Shown in pieces: positions 1-5,714 of a stretch of DNA of 5,714 bases. The stretch covers positions 1 to 5,714 of the forward strand of contig NZ_JAHOEA010000100.1 in the NCBI RefSeq assembly GCF_019127135.1. Reading direction: 5' to 3'. The notes under the pieces are model-generated. The model saw only the letters and a list, made by a program, of their open reading frames with translations, made no database searches and was not told the DNA's origin. Origin of the DNA: Segatella copri. GTDB lineage: Bacteria; Bacteroidota; Bacteroidia; Bacteroidales; Bacteroidaceae. Each line of letters starts with the position of its first letter. Within the stretch, counting starts at the first letter, position 1. Both the position numbers and the translations under genes were made by a program.

Positions 1-48
1 CTGGAGAAATATAGAGACTTACTTCCTGACCGATGGAAAAAGCAGTAG
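1..48 (+). CDS. C-terminal end of an unidentified gene (partial)
   Basis: Frame 1 is open from the first base and reads LEKYRDLLPDRWKKQ followed by TAG at 46-48. The amino-acid mix is typical of a soluble charged C-terminus. The stop falls inside the upstream arm of a strong + strand terminator, which supports a real gene ending here. The frame starting at base 2 stays open longer but runs through the terminator's T-run, so it is less likely. I cannot assign a family from 15 residues. It converges on the CoA-transferase gene on the other strand. Confidence 0.5.
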   Translation: MEKYRDLLPDRWKKQ

Positions 49-87
49 CAGCATTAGTTTAATCAGCTGTTACTGCTTTTTTTTTTT
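37..87 (+). terminator. Intrinsic terminator of the left-edge gene
   Basis: The arms 37-52 (aaaaagcagtagcagc) and 66-81 (gctgttactgcttttt) pair over 16 positions with a single G-U. The loop is 13 nt and 11 consecutive T follow at 77-87. This is a classical rho-independent terminator for + strand transcription. Its 5' arm contains the TAG stop at 46-48, so stop and terminator overlap. The five A at 37-41 would give a short U-run on the other strand, so weak bidirectional action is possible. Confidence 0.88.
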
Positions 88-199
88 GAATTATGCAAGG
101 TATAAACGCGGAGACGCTTACAATGAGATAATAGTCCCATTATCAAATAATTAGAACTTAAAAAGTAAAAAACGTGATGGATGTGAGGGATAAAAAGAG

Positions 200-237
200 A
201 AAAAACTTTTCTAGGCGTATGCCTTACGCCTAGAAAA
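200..237 (-). terminator. Intrinsic terminator of the CoA-transferase gene
   Basis: The arms 207-219 (ttttctaggcgta) and 225-237 (tacgcctagaaaa) are perfectly complementary over 13 bp with a 5-nt loop. Read on the - strand, the stem is followed by one G and six T (complement of 200-205), then more T-rich sequence. It starts 17 nt after the stop codon of the CoA-transferase gene. The ~110 bases between this hairpin and the + strand terminator are AT-rich and show nothing beyond a 6-bp stem at 127-144. Confidence 0.88.
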
Positions 238-253
238 TGTGTATTGTTTCTTA

Positions 254-1759
254 TTATTTCAGATATTCTCCGAAATCAGTCAATCTCATATCACCCTTCT
301 TCAGGAAGGTATCGTGCATAGCGAGGGCGGCACGCATGCTCTGTGGCTCGTGGCCCTTCTCTGCAAACTTCAAGTATTCGCGAAGCATTGGACGATAATC
401 AGGATGCGCACAGTTCTCGATAATATCCTTGGCACGGCGCAATGGGCCTTTGCCACGAAGATCGGCTACTCCCTGCTCGGTAACGATAACATCCACATCG
501 TGCTCGGTACTGTCCACGTGACTGCACATAGGAACAATGGCAGAGATGCAACCGTTCTTGGTGGTACTCTGCGTGGTGAAGATAGAGATGAAACCATTAC
601 GCTCGTAATCGCAGGAACCGCCGATACCATTCATCAGCTTGCTGCCGCAGATATGGCTGGAGTTCTCATTGCCGTAGATATCGCACTCGATGGCGGTGTT
701 CATGGCGATGACACCCAGACGGCGGATGACCTCAGGAGAGTTTGAAATCTCGCTCTGGCGGATGGTGAGATGCTTCTTGAAGTAATCAATATCATCATAC
801 ACCTCTTTCAATGTATCGTTTGTTACGGTGAGCGAAGAGCAGGAAGCATCCTTGATTCTTCCCTCGCGCATGTATTTCACTACAGCATCCTGAACCACCT
901 CGGTATAAACGCTGAATACCGGCACGTTAGGGTTCTGTCCCAATGCCTCAAGAACGGCATTGGAAGTTACGCCCACTCCGCTCTGCAAAGGCAGGAACTG
1001 AGGAGGAATATGTCCCTTCTTCAGGTCGCTGACCAGGAAATCGGCAACGTTGTGACCCATCTGTTCGGTCACAGGGTCGAGTGGCTTGAAGGCACGCGCC
1101 TCCTCCGGAATGTTGCATTCCACCACACCCACAATCTTATGTGCATCAATCTCCACATACTCCTTACCTATTCTGTCACCTACGTTCATGATAGGAATAG
1201 GTGTGCGGAATGGGCATTCTGCTATCTCATATACATCGTGCAGATAACGGGAAGCTGGACTGTGGAAGGTATTCTTCTCGATGAGCACCTTCTTGGCAAG
1301 GCGGACGATGGTAGGAACAATGCCGCCGGCAGAGGTAAGGAATGCCTTGCAGGTGGTTTCGCCTTCTTCCAAATCAGAAACTTCGATGATGGCAAGGTCT
1401 ATTTCGCCATAGAAACCACGGCGCAGACGCTCAGCCATGTGGCCGAGATGCATATCCTCATAATCAATCTCGCCCAGGTTGGTATGAGTTCTAAAATCCT
1501 TGTTGGTAGAAAATGGCGCACGGAACTTGATGGCATGGGCTGCTGCCATGTCACCTTCGATACTCTGCGAGGTAGAAGCACCCGTGAGGATGCCCACCTG
1601 GAAAGGTCTGCCCGCCTCGTGCTCAGCCACGGCTCTCTTGGAGAGTTCGCGGAAGGTTGCCTTAGGCACGCCGTTTGGTGTGAAACCACTCAATCCGATT
1701 GTATCTTGATCGTTAATCATCGCTGCCGCTTCGGCAGCACTCAATCTTGTATATGCCAT
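254..1759 (-). CDS. Succinyl-CoA:acetate CoA-transferase (acetyl-CoA hydrolase/transferase family)
   Basis: This 501-residue cytoplasmic enzyme is complete and of normal family length. It belongs to the class I CoA-transferases related to AarC of Acetobacter aceti. It is expected to exchange CoA between succinyl-CoA and acetate, giving succinate and acetyl-CoA reversibly, at the junction of acetate and succinate fermentation. The catalytic glutamate is E287 in the motif YTEVVQD, matching AarC Glu294. With the same offset of 7, S64 and N340 (in SEISNSPE) match AarC Ser71 and Asn347. The glycine-rich GIGGSCDY segment at 378-385 matches the region of AarC Gly388. VDVIVTEQGVADLRG (423-437) and HPDYRPML (452-459) are family signatures. 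An in-frame TAG two codons upstream fixes the ATG start. Only a purine-rich AGAAGAAA precedes it. It is monocistronic, with its own promoter and terminator. Databases often label such proteins acetyl-CoA hydrolase. The exact acyl-CoA preference is inferred. Confidence 0.95.
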   Translation of the reverse strand: MAYTRLSAAEAAAMINDQDTIGLSGFTPNGVPKATFRELSKRAVAEHEAGRPFQVGILTGASTSQSIEGDMAAAHAIKFRAPFSTNKDFRTHTNLGEIDYEDMHLGHMAERLRRGFYGEIDLAIIEVSDLEEGETTCKAFLTSAGGIVPTIVRLAKKVLIEKNTFHSPASRYLHDVYEIAECPFRTPIPIMNVGDRIGKEYVEIDAHKIVGVVECNIPEEARAFKPLDPVTEQMGHNVADFLVSDLKKGHIPPQFLPLQSGVGVTSNAVLEALGQNPNVPVFSVYTEVVQDAVVKYMREGRIKDASCSSLTVTNDTLKEVYDDIDYFKKHLTIRQSEISNSPEVIRRLGVIAMNTAIECDIYGNENSSHICGSKLMNGIGGSCDYERNGFISIFTTQSTTKNGCISAIVPMCSHVDSTEHDVDVIVTEQGVADLRGKGPLRRAKDIIENCAHPDYRPMLREYLKFAEKGHEPQSMRAALAMHDTFLKKGDMRLTDFGEYLK

Positions 1760-2101
1760 TTTCTTCTAACTTAATACTCATTAGCGGAACTTATAGCCGC
1801 CTTCTTGATAATTGATAACTGTTTGCGGCTGCAAAGTTACACATTATTTTCGATATACGCTAATAATTTGATAATTTTATGCATATATTAGGCGAAAAAC
1901 TTACAAATAGTGAATAGATATACAGAAACTGCTTACTTTATGCAAAAAGATAGCCGAAAGTTTGGTACTCTCTATTATTTGCTGTATGTTTGTCGTCATG
2001 AAGAGGCGGCGGAGATCGAGTGCGTGGCGGAAATGGTGGAATAAAGAATTTGCAATAATACTATCAGTTTGGATGACATTGCCCTATAAGCGTGAAACTC
2101 T
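1760..2101. other. Gap without a convincing gene; holds the CoA-transferase promoter
   Basis: Bases 1760-1840 are the leader and promoter of the CoA-transferase gene. From 1841 to about 1940 the sequence is AT-rich with no clear coding or RNA signal. A 34-codon + strand frame lies at 1940-2044 (MQKDSRKFGTLYYLLY...VAEMVE, stop TAA). It has no Shine-Dalgarno and no promoter I can see. An antisense frame is open over much of the same stretch, so I do not call either as a gene. The longer + strand frame beginning with TTG at 1962 is mostly antisense to the MFS fragment. The DNA between about 2045 and 2137 has no assignable origin and lies beyond the point where MFS homology ends. Confidence 0.5.
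1832..1839 (-). promoter_or_regulatory. TAnnTTTG -7 element for the CoA-transferase gene
   Basis: The - strand reads TAACTTTG here, a perfect match to the Bacteroidota -7 consensus TAnnTTTG, followed by GCAGCC. The region ~20 nt upstream (around 1860) is AT-rich but has no clear TTG for the -33 box. Transcription should start near 1826, giving a 5' leader of about 65 nt. The leader contains a tandem TTATCAA repeat and a weak 4-bp GCGG/CCGC stem, with no recognisable riboswitch. Confidence 0.75.
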
Positions 2102-2257
2102 TTACTTTCCCCTTTTGGGGAATTGTATAGCCATTATTAGCTTATATTTGACGTATGGTACAAGCGGTGCCCACGCAGCCTCGAGAACCCCTATTATCAT
2201 AAAGGCAACACGATTGGCGACAAGCAAATGTTTATGTTGATTATGAAGTATATTCAT
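2102..2257 (-). pseudogene. MFS transporter, N-terminal remnant (first membrane segment only)
   Basis: The - strand frame starts at ATG 2255-2257 and reads MNILHNQHKHLLVANRVAF, then MIIGVLEAAWAPLVPYVKYKL, then an unrelated tail IMAIQFPKRGK and TAA at 2102-2104. LLVANRVAFMIIG followed by AAWAPLVPYVK is the typical start of YbjJ-like major facilitator transporters: a short cytoplasmic N-terminus, membrane helix 1, and the WxPxxP..K loop. Such proteins are about 380-400 residues, but only ~40 homologous residues remain. Homology stops near base 2140 and I find no continuation in any frame further left, so the rest was probably deleted or displaced. The 51-residue product would span the membrane once and is not expected to transport. 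The intact gene would follow GH97 on the same strand, 103 bases after its stop, which fits a permease for the released sugar. Confidence 0.72.
2107..2122. repeat. Perfect short palindrome TTCCCC-TTTT-GGGGAA
   Basis: Six perfect base pairs, four of them G-C, flank a 4-nt loop. It lies ~15 bases left of the point where MFS homology ends, inside the tail of the remnant frame. No T-run follows on either strand, so it is not a good terminator. It could be a leftover of the rearrangement that truncated the transporter gene, or a chance structure. Confidence 0.5.
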
Positions 2258-2289
2258 TTTAATTGATCATTAAGATATATTGCGATGTC

Positions 2290-2326
2290 ATATCAAGCAG
2301 GCAATCATTTTTTGCCTGCTTGATAT
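2290..2326 (-). terminator. Perfect 15-bp hairpin between GH97 and the MFS remnant
   Basis: The arms 2290-2304 (atatcaagcaggcaa) and 2312-2326 (ttgcctgcttgatat) are perfectly complementary, with a 7-nt loop. On the - strand it lies 34 bases after the GH97 stop and 32 bases before the MFS start. No U-tract follows on either strand (GACATCGC on the - strand, TCCTTGATTC on the + strand), so it does not fit the simple intrinsic-terminator model. It may end or protect the 3' end of the GH97 transcript, or act as a processing or attenuation site before the transporter. Confidence 0.5.
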
Positions 2327-2360
2327 TCCTTGATTCGTAGTTATTTCGGGAATAGCCTGT

Positions 2361-4532
<2,172 letters not shown>

Positions 4533-4602
4533 TTATTATATAGAATTATTTCAGATTCAATGGTGTCATAACGAAAGAACACTTTCTTGTATGTTGTTCG
4601 TA

Positions 4603-5352
4603 TTATTTCGTTGTCTGTTTGAATCCTGTATCTTCCGCTGACCATGATTGCCATTTACACTCGCCGACTTCCATTTCAGAGAACTGTGCGGTGAATGAAT
4701 GGTCAACCGGGCTTGCCGCATATATTCCGAACGAGATCTCCCCATCACCCTTATCCAAATGAAATGTACGCATTTGGTGGAAAGTGGTACCGTCAGGACT
4801 TGTCTCTATATAATAGTCGCTTCCCCGACGGCTAAGGCGATACCACATTTCCTTTATGGAAGATGGAATATCATGCGTAGCCCAGTCGGAATATCCGTTG
4901 TTTGTCACAACACTACCCAGCCTTTGATATTCCTTATTTTCGTATTCGATTGACGCCTTCATCCAGTTGTCACTGTCAAGATAGATTGCGATACCGCATT
5001 GGTCAAACAGAGCAGAACTATTGAACGATGTCTTTACTGTGAAAGAAAAGAACTTGTTAGAAGTTTTCATTTGCAGCACTGGAGCATTGTCGTTGCTGAA
5101 CCCATAATAGGTGCGCTGCCACAAGTCTGTGTGAGGTTCTGAAACGATTGTAATCAAAGAGTCCGTGATGGTGTATTGTTTGGGCTCACGAATCCAAAAC
5201 AAGTTTTCAGCCACAAATGGCTTTAAGATGGTGTCATTTTTTTCCATATTCGATTTATTTGCTATTGATGATTGTTGTTTTTTCTCATTTTGACATGACA
5301 GCAGAGTGCATGCAAGCAGCGACAATGCTATGAAAAATTGATTTCTCTTCAT
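4603..5352 (-). CDS. DUF1349 (concanavalin A-like) lipoprotein
   Basis: This complete 249-residue protein has a lipoprotein signal peptide. The likely lipobox is LLSC with C20 acylated; LLAC ending at C15 is a less likely alternative because it leaves a very short hydrophobic core. A polar linker runs to ~45. A single DUF1349 (PF07081) jelly-roll domain covers about 50-230, the fold seen in YesU and in laminin G/concanavalin A-like lectins. Family features visible are DQCGIAIYLDSDNWMKASIE (117-136), GSVVTNNGYSDW (146-157), MWYRLSRRGSDYYIETSPDG (169-188) and GIYAASP (209-215). No catalytic residues can be assigned. It may bind or process carbohydrate at the envelope, but the biochemical role is unknown. 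An in-frame TAA four codons upstream fixes the start near this ATG. It follows a truncated DUF1349 gene by 57 nt and precedes GH97, suggesting one transcript. Confidence 0.88.
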   Translation of the reverse strand: MKRNQFFIALSLLACTLLSCQNEKKQQSSIANKSNMEKNDTILKPFVAENLFWIREPKQYTITDSLITIVSEPHTDLWQRTYYGFSNDNAPVLQMKTSNKFFSFTVKTSFNSSALFDQCGIAIYLDSDNWMKASIEYENKEYQRLGSVVTNNGYSDWATHDIPSSIKEMWYRLSRRGSDYYIETSPDGTTFHQMRTFHLDKGDGEISFGIYAASPVDHSFTAQFSEMEVGECKWQSWSAEDTGFKQTTK

Positions 5353-5409
5353 TTGTCGAAATGTTTAATATGTTTGTTAAAATCTGATAATAGTGCTGAG
5401 GTATGGTGT

Positions 5410-5586
5410 TTATTCCCCGTCGAGCTTACCTATGCGAAAATTGGCAACAGCCTCTTGCTTAAGCGACACTTCCGTAAAATAGCAGGTGTGTGCATCGTCT
5501 TTAGGACTTTGGGAACTTAGGCCAAGAAGCAGTTTTTTCGGAAAATCATTCTTGTAGAGACGAGCCAGGTGCCATATATTCCCATC
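5410..5586 (-). pseudogene. DUF1349 gene, C-terminal fragment cut by inserted DNA
   Basis: The - strand encodes DGNIWHLARLYKNDFPKKLL, then LGLSSQSPKDDAHTCYFTEV, then a tail ending in IGKLDGE and TAA (5410-5412), 58 residues in all. It aligns with the C-terminal third of the neighbouring DUF1349 protein. DGNIWHLARLY matches DGTTFHQMRTF, LGLSSQSP matches FGIYAASP, and CYFTEVSL matches AQFSEMEV. Homology runs up to the GAT codon at 5584-5586, and an in-frame TGA (5587-5589) follows at once. The missing ~170 residues are not in the rest of the window. The fragment has no start codon of its own in a plausible position. It was probably the first or an early gene of the cassette, a tandem paralogue of the next gene. 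An assembly junction is an alternative explanation. Confidence 0.75.
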
Positions 5587-5594
5587 TCACTAGT

Positions 5595-5612
5595 GTCCCG
5601 TTAAAACGAGAC
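5595..5612. repeat. Imperfect palindrome near the junction
   Basis: The sequence GTCCCGTT-AA-AACGAGAC pairs over 8 positions with one C/A mismatch and a 2-nt centre. It lies within ~8 bases of the break in the DUF1349 gene. It could be part of the terminal inverted repeat or a transposase-binding site at the element's end. Confidence 0.5.
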
Positions 5613-5680
5613 GATTATTAAATAAGTTATTAATACTCAAAAGTTTACGGACTTTTTATAGTGTATTCGATTTGATTTTG

Positions 5681-5688
5681 TATCTTTG
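5681..5688 (+). promoter_or_regulatory. TAnnTTTG -7 element reading out of the window
   Basis: TATCTTTG matches the Bacteroidota -7 consensus perfectly. The -33 position, around 5656-5661, has no clear TTG. Bases 5686-5714 form an imperfect inverted repeat (arms 5686-5699 and 5701-5714, one mismatch and two G-U) that overlaps the expected start site, so it could be an operator or a hairpin at the RNA 5' end. The gene it serves lies beyond base 5714. Confidence 0.55.
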
Positions 5689-5714
5689 CACGCATATTTA
5701 AAATACGTGTGCGA

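Larger units (their letters stand above)
5587..5714 (+). mobile_element. Probable left end of an insertion sequence (partial)
   Basis: Non-homologous DNA starts exactly where the DUF1349 frame is broken. It opens with CACTAGTGTCCCG and an imperfect palindrome (5595-5612), continues AT-rich, and carries a forward TAnnTTTG promoter. No start codon with a frame follows before the window ends, as expected if a transposase gene begins just beyond 5714. The abrupt junction, terminal palindrome and inward promoter fit an insertion-sequence end. I cannot name the family. Neither the opposite end nor the target duplication is in view, so the exact boundary (5587-5595) is uncertain. Confidence 0.5.

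Noticed and set aside
770..1774. Long + strand open frame of 334 codons
   Set aside because: It is fully antisense to the well-supported CoA-transferase gene, resembles no protein family I know, and is explained by that gene's codon bias. The 168-codon frame at 239-745 is the same kind of shadow.
1713..1781. 22-codon upstream frame (MSIKLEENGIYKIE...) overlapping the CoA-transferase start on the - strand
   Set aside because: It is out of frame with the main gene and lacks a clear ribosome binding site. An overlap of this length arises easily by chance, with no sign of a regulatory leader peptide.
1962..2240. + strand frame of 92 codons starting with TTG
   Set aside because: Its second half is antisense to the MFS remnant, whose - strand reading matches a known family. 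The start codon is weak and the product looks like no known protein.
2141..2266. + strand frame containing ENPYYHKGNTIGDKQMF
   Set aside because: It looks protein-like at first, but it is antisense to the MFS N-terminus, which gives a recognisable transporter start with an ATG in the right place.
5338..5520. + strand frame of 60 codons
   Set aside because: It is antisense to the DUF1349 C-terminal fragment, which aligns with the neighbouring gene.

Overview
The window looks like part of a Bacteroidota chromosome, most likely Prevotellaceae (Prevotella/Segatella type). The evidence is a SusB-like GH97 enzyme, a DUF1349 lipoprotein, promoters of the TAnnTTTG type that is specific to this phylum, and starts without a clear Shine-Dalgarno. 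The genus is an inference; no rRNA or marker gene is present.

Layout, left to right. (1) Bases 1-48 hold the last 15 codons of an unidentified + strand gene, whose stop codon lies inside a strong intrinsic terminator (37-87). (2) A convergent hairpin with a U-tract (200-237) ends the - strand gene 254-1759, a complete succinyl-CoA:acetate CoA-transferase with its own TAnnTTTG promoter (1832-1839). This gene is ordinary central metabolism. (3) Bases 1760-2101 are an AT-rich gap without a convincing gene. (4) From 2102 to 5586 lies a - strand carbohydrate cassette. In transcription order (right to left) it holds the last 58 codons of a first DUF1349 gene (5410-5586), a complete DUF1349 lipoprotein (4603-5352), a complete secreted GH97 alpha-glycosidase of the inverting SusB type (2361-4505), and the first ~40 residues of an MFS transporter (2102-2257). 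(5) Bases ~5587-5714 are unrelated DNA that cuts the first DUF1349 gene. They contain a palindrome and a forward TAnnTTTG promoter facing out of the window. This is probably the left end of an insertion sequence whose transposase lies beyond base 5714.

The cassette probably once paired carbohydrate handling in the cell envelope (DUF1349 lipoproteins and GH97) with uptake of the released sugar by the MFS permease. No SusC/SusD pair or regulator is visible. Both outer genes are broken and both inner genes are intact, so the locus appears to be decaying from its edges. The most informative parts are two gene fragments not apparent as long ORFs: the MFS N-terminus and the DUF1349 C-terminus. I do not see a previously undescribed system here.
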